Below are positions 1 through 6,408 of a stretch of DNA of 46,381 bases, piece after piece; the stretch's first letter is position 1, and every line of letters starts with the position of its first letter. The position numbers were made by a program, and so were the translations under genes. The notes beneath the pieces were generated by a model, which was given only the letters and a program-made list of their open reading frames with translations, was not told the DNA's origin and did no database searches. This DNA comes from a virus. The stretch is from the IMG/VR virus record IMGVR_UViG_3300023223_000459, positions 1 through 46,381 of that record, one strand, 5' to 3'.

Positions 1-41
1 AATTAAGATTCTTTAGGATTGGGTTTTTGTGCCAGAATTGC

Positions 42-98
42 GAGTGGGCTACCTCCATAATATGTTACTGATTCTAAAGGTAGGTTCTAGGGGGGTGG
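42..98 (+). repeat. Terminal inverted repeat, left copy (57 bp)
   Basis: Positions 42-98 are the exact reverse complement of 46325-46381, with no mismatch over 57 bases; the match stops at base 99 (AG here against CA in the other copy). The right copy reaches the last base of the window, while the left copy starts 42 bases in, so the true repeat could be longer on the right. No gene overlaps it. If the molecule is circular, the two copies would be arms around a 41-base spacer (positions 1-41), whose AATT at 1-4 could also pair with AATT at 36-39. It could be a telomere, an origin hairpin or an assembly fold-back. Confidence 0.9.
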
Positions 99-121
99 AG
101 CTAGAATGATTATGTAGGAGG

Positions 122-136
122 GAATGACTGTCATTC
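122..136. repeat. Palindrome, candidate operator
   Basis: GAATGAC and GTCATTC form 7-base arms around one base (T129). It is a perfect short palindrome in the left non-coding region, of a size typical for a dimeric DNA-binding protein. No binder is identified. Confidence 0.5.
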
Positions 137-161
137 TCAATTGGATGGTGGGCCCCGGTCC

Positions 162-178
162 TGGCATTGATGATGCCA
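162..178. repeat. Inverted repeat TGGCAT-N5-ATGCCA
   Basis: Six-base arms at 162-167 and 173-178 with a 5-base spacer, in the non-coding left end. It is possibly an operator or a small hairpin. Confidence 0.4.
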
Positions 179-210
179 TTTCTCACAGATATAGGGTCTC
201 ACAGGGTACA

Positions 211-228
211 TTGGCTCATATGAGTCAA
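211..228. repeat. 18-bp near-palindrome
   Basis: TTGGCTCAT and ATGAGTCAA are reverse complements except for one position pair (214/225). The core CTCATATGAG is perfect. The related string GCATATGAGAC recurs at 289-299, so this may belong to a family of protein-binding sites. Confidence 0.45.
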
Positions 229-285
229 TCAAGCAGACGAGATGGGGTAAACTAGCCTACACATAGACCCAATGGACAGGGAATT

Positions 286-340
286 GGTGCATATGAGACT
301 AGTTGCCAAGGGTATACGGGTGCACATGTGACAAGTTTGC
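286..340. repeat. Two imperfect direct repeats (iteron-like)
   Basis: Positions 286-306 and 319-340 share the pattern GGTGCAyATGwGACwAGTTkGC, starting 33 bases apart (about three helical turns). The central CATATG and CACATGTG are themselves palindromic. Direct repeats phased on the helix in a control region can be replication iterons or operator arrays. Only two clear copies are present. Confidence 0.4.
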
Positions 341-441
341 ATAGTGGAATAGCCCATACATATCATATAGTTAGCGGAATCGATCAGAATTCAGTCAAAT
401 AGGCATGTGTATGGATTTTGCCTTTACCCCCTGTGTCTCTT

Positions 442-470
442 TTGACACACTTATCTATTATCTCAATAAT
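442..470 (+). promoter_or_regulatory. Early promoter (sigma70 type)
   Basis: A perfect -35 box TTGACA at 442-447 and AATAAT (5/6 to TATAAT) at 465-470 are separated by 17 bases. It lies about 80 bases upstream of the first gene, and all following plus-strand genes are tightly packed. It is the only strong promoter I see before 14916, so it probably drives the whole early arm using host RNA polymerase. Confidence 0.65.
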
Positions 471-551
471 ATCAGGCATTTAGGACCTAATAGCTCTATA
501 AATAGGTGAGGTATTTGAACTGTTGGCATGCTGTCTGCAGTAGAGATGGGT

Positions 552-764
552 ATGAAAACGAAACACACTGACAATTGCTCGCGAGTCTTCAAGAATTACG
601 ACCTCAGCTGCCCGAGGTGTCAGGAACTGGCTGCAGGCTCAGCCCCCAGAAAAGGTTGGGGTCCTAGTGAAGACCAGAAGCGACTGGCAAGTCTAGCAGT
701 ATTCTGCTTCATATGTTCTTGCCACAGGAAATGCATTCATGGCAAAATCACTTACACAGATTAG
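552..764 (+). CDS. Small early Cys-rich protein (CSRVF...CPRCQEL family)
   Basis: 70 residues. The N-terminus has HTDNCSRVF and then CPRCQEL with a downstream GWG, a pattern I recognise from small hypothetical proteins in many phages. Two more Cys (CFICSC, then C) near the C-terminus suggest metal binding. The ATG at 552 is preferred over 528 because family members start just before HTDNC. Neither start has a strong ribosome site. It is the first gene behind the early promoter. Function is unknown. Confidence 0.7.
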   Translation: MKTKHTDNCSRVFKNYDLSCPRCQELAAGSAPRKGWGPSEDQKRLASLAVFCFICSCHRKCIHGKITYTD

Positions 765-775
765 AAGGAGACTTT

Positions 776-994
776 ATGAAGACCAAGACTCGAGAGAAAT
801 GGGCACGTAATATTGAGTTTCTGAAAGACCAGCTAGACGGCACACTACTCATGCTAAGCAAGCCGGGTGTCAATTATGATGATATCAATTACGAACTAGG
901 AGCACTCAGGTACAACATTCTAGCAGCTGCGCTCCTACTCACAGCAGAGAAGGACAGTAAACTGGCAGCCATAGCCGAAGGGAATCTAGCATGA
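776..994 (+). CDS. Hypothetical helical protein
   Basis: 72 residues, mostly helical and charged, with no recognised domain. The start at 776 has a good ribosome site (AAGGAG, 6 bases upstream), so the longer reading from 713 is rejected. Its stop overlaps the start of the next gene (ATGA-type coupling), which places it in the early operon. Confidence 0.65.
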   Translation: MKTKTREKWARNIEFLKDQLDGTLLMLSKPGVNYDDINYELGALRYNILAAALLLTAEKDSKLAAIAEGNLA

Positions 995-1308
995 TACAAA
1001 CAGAAGAGAACTCTGAAGCCTACCAAGGCTGGAAGAATCGAGAGACCTGGGCCACTAGCCTGTGGCTCTCAAATGATGAAGAACTCTATCGAACAGTGGA
1101 AGAGATGGCCACACAGGCCAAGCTAGGCAACCAAGAGACTCCTGGTCTAGAAATTAGAGAGCTGGCCGAAGAAATTGAAAGTTTTTTAGAGAATGATCTC
1201 AAAGGATTAGTTGGTCCAGATTCTGAGTTAGTGCTTATGTTCGAGGACATCGGCTCTCTGTGGCGTGTGGACTGGTATGAAATTGCTGAGAATTGGCTGG
1301 CGGAGTAA
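991..1308 (+). CDS. DUF7249-like phage protein
   Basis: 105 residues. The segment YQGWKNRETWATSLWLSNDE matches the start of a family of small phage proteins of unknown function (W-x-N-x-E-T-W ... LWL-x-ND), which I associate with DUF7249. The rest is acidic with a helical centre and a C-terminal W-rich stretch. It overlaps its upstream neighbour by 4 bases and the next gene by one. Confidence 0.7.
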   Translation: MIQTEENSEAYQGWKNRETWATSLWLSNDEELYRTVEEMATQAKLGNQETPGLEIRELAEEIESFLENDLKGLVGPDSELVLMFEDIGSLWRVDWYEIAENWLAE

Positions 1309-1484
1309 TGGAACACAAGCACAGGAGACCCTTTACATGCTGCTGTTCGGTGCAAGCTCTAGAACCAGATGATGAGTGCCCCCGACATTCTGGGGGAGAA
1401 TGGCCTCCTAGATGTGAAACTTGTGGACAATTTATGCCGTGGAATATAGAACCAACTGGACAAGATAGGAAGGAGACCCTATGA
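1308..1484 (+). CDS. Hypothetical Cys-rich small protein
   Basis: 58 residues with TCCC, a lone Cys in DECPRH and a CETCG knuckle, so zinc binding is plausible. ATG 1308 overlaps the TAA of the previous gene; a TTG at 1293 could extend it. No family is recognised. Confidence 0.5.
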   Translation: MEHKHRRPFTCCCSVQALEPDDECPRHSGGEWPPRCETCGQFMPWNIEPTGQDRKETL

Positions 1485-1521
1485 ACTGGTTTAGCATGGA
1501 CTTTGGAATTGGACCAAGACG

Positions 1522-1716
1522 ATGACATTAGCACAGAAATGTAAGAAACTGGGGAAGACCGTGGCAAAAATGCACAGGAGAACCGAGAAAACTACTAATC
1601 AGATCCTAGGATCAAATAGAATTAAGCTCGTGGCCAGAGCCTGGTCCTTGAACTCTATGCCAAATCTAGGGGATGGCAAACATTGGTATCGATACCGAGG
1701 AAGAGGGAAGGGATAG
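1522..1716 (+). CDS. Hypothetical basic protein (weak call)
   Basis: 64 residues, strongly basic. It is the only sizeable frame in this gap of the early operon. The ATG at 1522 lacks a ribosome site; a GTG at 1561 preceded by GGGGA is an alternative start. It may not be expressed. Confidence 0.35.
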   Translation: MTLAQKCKKLGKTVAKMHRRTEKTTNQILGSNRIKLVARAWSLNSMPNLGDGKHWYRYRGRGKG

Positions 1717-1720
1717 GGAA

Positions 1721-1879
1721 ATGAAGAGGCTAGATTTGACACGTATTACGTGGTATGCTGGGGAGCAAGTAACATTAACGCACATAGATGGTGAAAGAAT
1801 CAGACTTCTTTTGACCAGTGGCGCAATTATATGGACACGAAAAGATGACCCAAAACTAGGACAGAAGGAAACGAAATGA
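1721..1879 (+). CDS. Hypothetical small protein
   Basis: 52 residues (MKRLDLTRITWYAG...), beta-rich, with a run that suggests a small barrel (VTLTHIDGERIRLLLTSGAIIW). ATG 1721 follows purine-rich AGGGAA sequence and sits just after the preceding stop; an upstream ATG at 1673 is less likely. It overlaps the next gene by 4 bases. Function is unknown. Confidence 0.55.
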   Translation: MKRLDLTRITWYAGEQVTLTHIDGERIRLLLTSGAIIWTRKDDPKLGQKETK

Positions 1880-2277
1880 ATAATGAATTTGCACTAAAAT
1901 TGGCTAGAATGCTGAGAGAATCAGAGACATTTAATCAGAGAAGTTGGTTTTGCGACATAACAGATGAGTATCCTTGTGGCACCCCGGCTTGTGTTGCTGG
2001 ACACGCAACTATTCTTGATGGGTGGGAGACAGTTATAAACGAAGATGTGAATGAGTGTGATTTAGGATTGGTTAAATTTGAACAAGGTAAATTACGCTTA
2101 TCAACAACTATGACTGCGGCACGACAAGCTCTTGGGCTTTCAGAACAGGAATCTCATAGGCTATTTGGGGGGAATACTCAGCATTTTTGGCCAGAAGGGC
2201 ACCGGAAAGAAAATCCCACAGGAGAAGACGCCGCTAGGCTACTAGAAGCTCTAGTTGCAGGAGAAGTGTCCCTGTGA
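1876..2277 (+). CDS. Phage protein with CGTPACVAGHA motif
   Basis: 133 residues. The CGTPACVAGHA motif, followed by ALGLSEQE, LFGG and a late WP, is a signature I know from hypothetical proteins in many phages and some bacteria. The Cys-Gly-x-x-x-Cys plus His arrangement could bind metal, but no activity is established. It is part of the tightly overlapped early operon. Confidence 0.65.
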   Translation: MNNEFALKLARMLRESETFNQRSWFCDITDEYPCGTPACVAGHATILDGWETVINEDVNECDLGLVKFEQGKLRLSTTMTAARQALGLSEQESHRLFGGNTQHFWPEGHRKENPTGEDAARLLEALVAGEVSL

Positions 2278-2426
2278 AGAATAGCCCCGGCTGGCGCAAT
2301 ATTGGCTGGAAACTCAAATCTCAGAAACACTCACGCCCAAATCCATTGGAAAAAGGCATAGAGGATGTCATAATATTCTTACTAGGAATCTTGGTAGCAA
2401 CAGTCGTATGGGCACTGAAAGGATAA
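2274..2426 (+). CDS. Single-pass membrane microprotein
   Basis: 50 residues starting at GTG 2274, overlapping the preceding TGA (GTGA). A basic N-terminal half is followed by one hydrophobic segment at about residues 30-47 (DVIIFLLGILVATVVWAL). The 4-base overlap matches the coupling used throughout this operon. Function is unknown; small early membrane proteins can be host-takeover factors. Confidence 0.55.
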   Translation: MKNSPGWRNIGWKLKSQKHSRPNPLEKGIEDVIIFLLGILVATVVWALKG

Positions 2427-2430
2427 GAAC

Positions 2431-2799
2431 GTGGCAAAGATGAAAGACAGAGAACTTCATGGCAAATGGGTAACAGGTCTCAGGGACAAAGAGAAATACC
2501 AGCAAACGACAGACACCCTTAGGGACAGTAGTGGATTCTATTGCCTAGGAGTCTTGTGCGACGTTGCAAAAAAGAGCTGGACAAAAGAGTTTAAGAGCAG
2601 CGCCTATGACCCGAAAAAGTATACGTTAAGACAAATGGGGGGATTGCCTCCTTGGCTGGCTGGCAGGTTTTTTGGGGCTGAAGAACACGCTGCTGGCCCT
2701 GTAATCACTCTGGGCGGCGAGGAGGCCACCTTAGCTGATCACAATGATGCGGGACGAACCTTCGAGGAAATTGCCCAGGCCATTGAGGATCAGTTATGA
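2431..2799 (+). CDS. Phage protein of the 'FYCLGVLCDVA' family
   Basis: 122 residues. KWVTGLRDKEKYQQTTDTLRD ... FYCLGVLCDVA ... LADHNDAGRTFEEIAQAIE matches a common phage family in which the FCCLGVLCD and NDxG-sF-EIAdyIE motifs are constant. Function is unknown. GTG 2431 has an AGGA ribosome site; ATG 2440 is an alternative. It overlaps the next gene by 4 bases. Confidence 0.7.
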   Translation: MAKMKDRELHGKWVTGLRDKEKYQQTTDTLRDSSGFYCLGVLCDVAKKSWTKEFKSSAYDPKKYTLRQMGGLPPWLAGRFFGAEEHAAGPVITLGGEEATLADHNDAGRTFEEIAQAIEDQL

Positions 2800-3023
2800 C
2801 AAATACTGAGTGGAACCAGCTCAAGACAGATCATGAGAAGCTGGGGCAATATGTAGAGGACCTAGAAGCCTCCCTATTGTGGGCCCACATTGAGGTTTTT
2901 GAGCTTGAGAAAGAGGCGCGAGACTTTAAGCGAAAGATTGAAAAGCTAAATAACCAACTTGGTGACTTAGAAGACGAGCTTTATGGTGCGGGAGAGTCTG
3001 GAGGTTGTCATGCTTGCAGCTAG
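2796..3023 (+). CDS. Hypothetical coiled-coil protein
   Basis: 75 residues. Heptad-like Leu/Ile spacing over residues about 8-65 predicts one long coiled coil, and it ends in GGCHACS. It is coupled to the gene upstream by an ATGA overlap. No family is recognised. Confidence 0.6.
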   Translation: MTNTEWNQLKTDHEKLGQYVEDLEASLLWAHIEVFELEKEARDFKRKIEKLNNQLGDLEDELYGAGESGGCHACS

Positions 3024-3219
3024 GATCTCTACTAGAAGATATAGGTATGAAACTGTCAGCGAGATTGAGGGCAGACCTGAGGCTGTCCAGAAAGCGGCAC
3101 AGAACATCATAGAGCAGTATGACCCCGAAGGCTATGGCACTATGGTGCTACCCAAAGTAGAGGAACTCGCTATGGGCCAAATCAGGGTATATGTAACTCG
3201 CTGGAATCACTGCGACTAG
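3010..3219 (+). CDS. Hypothetical small protein
   Basis: 69 residues. ATG 3010 is chosen because GGAGG lies 5 bases upstream; the longer reading from 2983 has no such site. It contains an alternating beta and helix pattern (AVQKAAQNIIEQYDPEGYGTMV, quoted here only as a description of an amphipathic helix and turn). It overlaps its upstream neighbour by 14 bases. Function is unknown. Confidence 0.6.
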   Translation: MLAARISTRRYRYETVSEIEGRPEAVQKAAQNIIEQYDPEGYGTMVLPKVEELAMGQIRVYVTRWNHCD

Positions 3220-3228
3220 GAGGAAGAA

Positions 3229-3474
3229 ATGAAGAAAAGAAGCAAGAAACTGTGGGCAGCTCCAGAGGGCCGAAACCCTAGCTATTATGTGGCTATTTAT
3301 GAGAAAAAGCCAAAACAACTTGATGATGATTTTGATGACTTTAATTGGAAAGGAAGAGTTTTAGATGATTTTTGCCCTTTTCATTTTCGCAGAATCTTTG
3401 GCAAGCCGTCCGCCTCATGGAGCACTGACACTCCCGAACCCGTAGCATTTCGCATTGTAATGGAGGATAAATGA
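3229..3474 (+). CDS. Hypothetical protein
   Basis: 81 residues with a basic start (MKKRSKKLW), an acidic DDDFDDF patch and a beta-rich remainder. AGGAGG a few bases upstream of ATG 3229 is a strong ribosome site. Its stop overlaps the next start (ATGA). No recognised domain. Confidence 0.65.
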   Translation: MKKRSKKLWAAPEGRNPSYYVAIYEKKPKQLDDDFDDFNWKGRVLDDFCPFHFRRIFGKPSASWSTDTPEPVAFRIVMEDK

Positions 3475-3713
3475 AAGCTAAACCTGGAATGAAAGTGTGG
3501 ACAAAAAGTGGAGGAGGACCCTATATTGTAGTGACTGTGAGTTTGTATGATGTGGGACTTGTAGCAAAAAATGGTCTTTGGGATGGCACTGCCGAAGCTA
3601 GCTATTACACAAGAGAAGAAGGTTATTTTGAGGTGGGGTATGAAAAGATAACCACCAAACCTCCCATGAGTCCTGAAGATTTCTCTGTCACTTCCCCCTG
3701 GGATGACGAATGA
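3471..3713 (+). CDS. Hypothetical protein, paralog A of a duplicated pair
   Basis: 80 residues: KPGMKVWT near the start, a V-rich beta core (YIVVTVSLYDVGLV), YEKITTKPP and an end in SPWDDE. The gene at 3846 shares KPGMKV, the central beta strands, YNEIMTERPEP and SPWEDED at the same spacing, so the two are tandem paralogs. The fold may be a small beta barrel. Function is unknown. Confidence 0.65.
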   Translation: MKAKPGMKVWTKSGGGPYIVVTVSLYDVGLVAKNGLWDGTAEASYYTREEGYFEVGYEKITTKPPMSPEDFSVTSPWDDE

Positions 3714-3853
3714 GAGCCGTAATGTGCGAGCGCTGCGACTCATACTGTGAGATAGATGATATAGGCGGTGCTGGCTGGTGCTATGAGTGCAATGATGAGC
3801 CAGATGTGGCGCTAGAGAACTCTTGGTATTACAAGGAGAAGATAAATGACTAA
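3710..3853 (+). CDS. Small zinc-ribbon-like protein
   Basis: 47 residues with MCERC and, 17 residues on, CYEC, a classic two-knuckle zinc ribbon. ATG 3710 overlaps the TGA of the gene before it, and its TAA lies inside the start of the next. It sits between the two paralogs 3471 and 3846. Confidence 0.6.
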   Translation: MRAVMCERCDSYCEIDDIGGAGWCYECNDEPDVALENSWYYKEKIND

Positions 3854-4088
3854 AGTGAAATTGAAGCCTGGCATGAAGGTAGAGTGGTGCGGCAATGAAT
3901 ATTATGTAAAAGCTCTTAGTGAGGATCATGTATATCTTGTGTCAATACTTACACGATTGTTACTGGCTTTATCTTATTTATTTCAAAAAAACTGGATTGT
4001 AACTATACCCTATAACGAGATTATGACTGAGCGGCCTGAGCCCGATTTGGTGCCAGTCTGTTCCCCTTGGGAGGATGAAGATGACTGA
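3846..4088 (+). CDS. Hypothetical protein, paralog B of a duplicated pair
   Basis: 80 residues, related to the protein at 3471 (shared KPGMKV, a Y-x-V-KALSEDHVYLV strand pair and the terminal SPWEDE). It differs by a hydrophobic insertion in the middle (residues about 35-48, SILTRLLLALSYLF), which could form a short membrane helix or a buried helix absent from its paralog. Confidence 0.65.
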   Translation: MTKVKLKPGMKVEWCGNEYYVKALSEDHVYLVSILTRLLLALSYLFQKNWIVTIPYNEIMTERPEPDLVPVCSPWEDEDD

Positions 4089-4632
4089 AATTCCCTGGAT
4101 CTGGCAATGCACAGTGTGCGGCAAAGAAAAACTGCCCTCCAACAAAGAATACCAAAACGGCAGCCTCTATGACTTTAACCGGAATTCTCCTATATGCGAA
4201 AGCAATAACATCCACCCTAGATCTCCCCAATACCCGTTAGGTCTTCTGATGACTGCCACTTCGGCTACTATTACCCCGACTACTAAGTGTCCCAAGAAAG
4301 ACTGTGGCTCTAAGGATGTGGCAGAGTTCCATGGTGGTCCTTGGTCTGATGCCTGGCACTGTAAAGCCTGTGGCAAAGTTTGGCAATCTAGCACCCCGGG
4401 ACAAGCTCCCTTAGACCCTTTCGAAGCGCCACTGGTGTCAGTAGACCCTGATGAGATTCCATGGTTGGGACCTGAGACTAATGAAGAATGGGAAGACTTC
4501 TACCAGCAGACTCGACAAGTAGTAGAGGATCAGGACCTGTGGCCAGCGCAGAAAGAACCTGCGTGCTACTGCCCAACTCCACAAGCTCATGACACTAGCT
4601 GTGACTGGAAGAAATGGAAGGACAGGCAATGA
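4081..4632 (+). CDS. Hypothetical protein with three Cys clusters (zinc ribbons)
   Basis: 183 residues. Cys pairs appear at CTVCG near the start, then CPKKDCG and CKACGKVW in the middle (a typical zinc ribbon, also found in DNA- or RNA-binding proteins), and CYC plus a late Cys near the end. ATG 4081 is preferred to 4075 because GGAGG then lies 6 bases upstream. Function is unknown; a nucleic-acid or transcription-related role is only a guess. Confidence 0.6.
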   Translation: MTEIPWIWQCTVCGKEKLPSNKEYQNGSLYDFNRNSPICESNNIHPRSPQYPLGLLMTATSATITPTTKCPKKDCGSKDVAEFHGGPWSDAWHCKACGKVWQSSTPGQAPLDPFEAPLVSVDPDEIPWLGPETNEEWEDFYQQTRQVVEDQDLWPAQKEPACYCPTPQAHDTSCDWKKWKDRQ

Positions 4633-4898
4633 AAATTATCTGTCGGGGTGAAAACAAAAATGTAGTGTCTCCAACTTATGGAGATCTAGTGGGTTGCCTG
4701 ATTGCTTTTGTTCCCAATGGGGTGCCCCGGCTAATTGTTTGGGCTCAAGGGACATCAAACCAGCAGATTCGTATGATCTATTTAGGGAATAAAGATGATA
4801 TGAGAAGCGCAATAGGAATAGTAAATGCGAGTAATTACCCTCCTACGCAGGCTAAAATCTATCGGGATGTAGAGCTGATATACGGGGGTGAGGGATGA
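4629..4898 (+). CDS. Hypothetical protein
   Basis: 89 residues, beta-rich, no family recognised. ATG 4629 overlaps the preceding TGA (ATGA) and has AAGGA upstream; an in-frame ATG at 4614 would add five residues. Confidence 0.6.
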   Translation: MKIICRGENKNVVSPTYGDLVGCLIAFVPNGVPRLIVWAQGTSNQQIRMIYLGNKDDMRSAIGIVNASNYPPTQAKIYRDVELIYGGEG

Positions 4899-4908
4899 GG
4901 ATCAGATT

Positions 4909-5181
4909 ATGAGTGTCCCAGACTGGACAGACATGAATGCCCCAGTAAATGCTATAGAGTGCCAGAAGTGCAACTATGTAATTAGGTCATTCTCCCGACA
5001 CGACTTCAAGAGCTGCAGCTGTGGTGCTGTTTTTGTGGATGGAGGAGAGGATTACCAAAGAATTGGGGGGCATAAAGATGATTGGGAACGTATTCTCACT
5101 CTTTCGCAATGGGTAGAGGCTCTAGAAGAGCGAGACGTATATGTAGGAACTAAGTGGACACAATGGAGGCTAGATGAGTAA
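4909..5181 (+). CDS. DUF7695-like zinc-ribbon protein
   Basis: 90 residues. CQKCNYVIRSFSRHDFKSCS followed by CGAVFVDGG and D-Y-x-R-IGG matches a small widespread family (CxxC-x-d-x-I-x-S-x-x-RHDFxxCxCG-x-x-VDGG) that I associate with DUF7695. Four Cys form a likely zinc site. ATG 4909 has a GAGG site 8 bases upstream; a GTG at 4888 is an alternative start. Function is unknown. Confidence 0.7.
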   Translation: MSVPDWTDMNAPVNAIECQKCNYVIRSFSRHDFKSCSCGAVFVDGGEDYQRIGGHKDDWERILTLSQWVEALEERDVYVGTKWTQWRLDE

Positions 5182-5374
5182 AAGACACCTAAGAACCCAA
5201 ATGAAGCACAATGCTGAACAGAGTCTGATAGCTTGGTTTCGTGAAAGAGCTATAGAACTCTATGAAGAAGATTCTGTGTATTGGGCCCAAGCGCCAAGGT
5301 TCATGGATCAGATGCTAGATGAGTGGAAACTAGATGTGGACTACGAGAACTGGGAGAAAGAAAATGACAAATGA
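5174..5374 (+). CDS. Hypothetical helical protein
   Basis: 66 residues, basic at the start (MSKRHLRTQMKH), then acidic and helical with many Trp (ends WEKENDK). It overlaps the gene before it by 8 bases and the next by 11. No family is recognised. Confidence 0.6.
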   Translation: MSKRHLRTQMKHNAEQSLIAWFRERAIELYEEDSVYWAQAPRFMDQMLDEWKLDVDYENWEKENDK

Positions 5375-5747
5375 CGAGCTGGAAGGCGCTTTATTGGAAT
5401 GTGTTCGGGAAGCTCTGGGAGACACTACCCAGACACTAAAAAAACAAACCGAGAAATTGAGAATACGAATGGAAGCGGACCCGGCTCTTATGGCGGATTT
5501 CTTAGCAATTGATAAAGAACTTGGAAAAGACCTGGAGAGCGCTATTGAAGCTAGGACAAAGGTGGCCGAAGATATGATTTTTGCTGGAATGCTGGGGGTA
5601 TTATGTGGAACTTATGAGGCTATGAAGCAAGATCAACCCCCGGGAGTCTCTACAGATTCAATTTTCAATAATTATTATAGATCTGCGAGCACTCTTGTTC
5701 TAGAAACGGGAATAGTTCCCCCAAAAACCGGAGAGACTGTTCACTAA
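5364..5747 (+). CDS. Hypothetical protein
   Basis: 127 residues. Two charged helical segments (residues about 5-40 and 50-75) are followed by a small-residue-rich helix. ATG 5364 has GGGAG upstream, whereas the reading from 5334 lies inside the preceding gene. Function is unknown. A 149-base gap without a gene follows. Confidence 0.6.
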   Translation: MTNDELEGALLECVREALGDTTQTLKKQTEKLRIRMEADPALMADFLAIDKELGKDLESAIEARTKVAEDMIFAGMLGVLCGTYEAMKQDQPPGVSTDSIFNNYYRSASTLVLETGIVPPKTGETVH

Positions 5748-5861
5748 GAGACTAACAGGAGAATAGACTTTGGGCATAACAGGCACTTGGCCTCTTCAGG
5801 TTCTTTGGTGGTAAGCCAATGAGTATTACAAGAGCTACAGGCTAGAATGTGCGTGTCCATA

Positions 5862-5876
5862 GTGTAAATATTACAC
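5862..5876. repeat. Palindrome GTGTAA-ATA-TTACAC
   Basis: Six-base perfect arms in the gene-free stretch 5748-5896, just upstream of the gene at 5897. It could be an operator. A TAGAAT hexamer (5843-5848) sits before it, but no good -35 box is present, so I do not call a promoter. Confidence 0.4.
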
Positions 5877-5896
5877 GGTAATCAGGAGGAAGTCAA

Positions 5897-6046
5897 ATGA
5901 AAACAGGCGAAGATCTCTGGATAGAAGAAATACACGCCGCATCAGGTAGTCTAAGCCATATGAAAATAGGGGGGTTACGTGATAAGGCCGGAAAACTCAC
6001 TAAAATAAAAATTTCTATGCCAAAAAAAGAAGAGGAAGAAGAGTGA
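5897..6046 (+). CDS. Small acidic-tailed hypothetical protein
   Basis: 49 residues starting at ATG 5897 with a strong AGGAGG site upstream. A Gly/Lys-rich middle precedes a terminal KKEEEEE tail. No family is recognised. Confidence 0.55.
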   Translation: MKTGEDLWIEEIHAASGSLSHMKIGGLRDKAGKLTKIKISMPKKEEEEE

Positions 6047-6053
6047 TTTTGCT

Positions 6054-6083
6054 TCACTATCGGCCATCTCTGATGGCCAGTGA
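6054..6083. repeat. Hairpin GGCCATC-TCT-GATGGCC
   Basis: Seven perfect pairs (6062-6068 with 6072-6078) around a 3-base loop, extended by CACT/AGTG outside. There is no T-run on either side, so it is not an intrinsic terminator. It lies in a stretch with no convincing gene (6047-6145) and may affect RNA stability or translation of the following gene. Confidence 0.5.
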
Positions 6084-6145
6084 CACCAAGAATAGGGTAA
6101 TGGCACAGACTGGGCAGAATAGAGAAGAGTCTAGGGAGGACTATT

Positions 6146-6277
6146 ATGGGAGTTGATGCAATTCTTTGGCTAGATAATCTGGGTGAGCTGAATGAGAAAG
6201 AGCTGGCGGAAATGGACAGGCAACTAGTTCACAGATACGGAGAAAGTTTCTTTGGAGGTTATACCGACAATCGGTGA
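6146..6277 (+). CDS. N-terminal part of a split phage protein
   Basis: 43 residues: MGVDAILWLDNLGEL, then NEKELAEMDRQLVHRYGESFF. This resembles the start of a phage family (MGADAxLWVxN--ELTxxEL--Ls--L---fG). In members I remember, the reading continues to RYYGEGYERGD. Here a TGA stops it, and the rest is found in the -1 frame from 6274. The start has GGGAGG upstream. Confidence 0.5.
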   Translation: MGVDAILWLDNLGELNEKELAEMDRQLVHRYGESFFGGYTDNR

Positions 6278-6405
6278 AACAGTATCTGAAATCTTCAGAA
6301 GATTTTTATTATGAGGGGCCCCAATTTCCCTGCATTGAAGTTAATATTTGGCCAAGATATTATGGTGAGGGGTATGATCGTGGACCTGGTGGGGATCTTG
6401 TCTAA
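6274..6405 (+). CDS. C-terminal part of the split phage protein
   Basis: 43 residues in the -1 frame relative to the preceding piece, opening with a GTG that overlaps its stop (GTGA). It ends NIWPRYYGEGYDRGPGG, the conserved C-terminal motif of the same family. Possible readings are two coupled subunits, a frameshift-expressed single protein, a mutation or a sequencing error. I see no canonical slippery heptamer at the junction. Confidence 0.5.
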   Translation: MKQYLKSSEDFYYEGPQFPCIEVNIWPRYYGEGYDRGPGGDLV

Positions 6406-6408
6406 TTA

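Larger units (their letters stand above)
1..551. other. Left non-coding control region
   Basis: No convincing gene is present. The region holds the left terminal inverted repeat (42-98), several short palindromes (122-136, 162-178, 211-228), a pair of related direct repeats (286-306 and 319-340) and, at its right edge, a sigma70-type promoter (442-470). Such a cluster suits an origin or an early control region. It would join the non-coding right end if the genome is circular. Confidence 0.6.

Noticed and set aside
5820-5848. Promoter with TAGAAT at 5843
   Set aside because: There is no acceptable -35 hexamer at 16-18 bases upstream and no extended -10.
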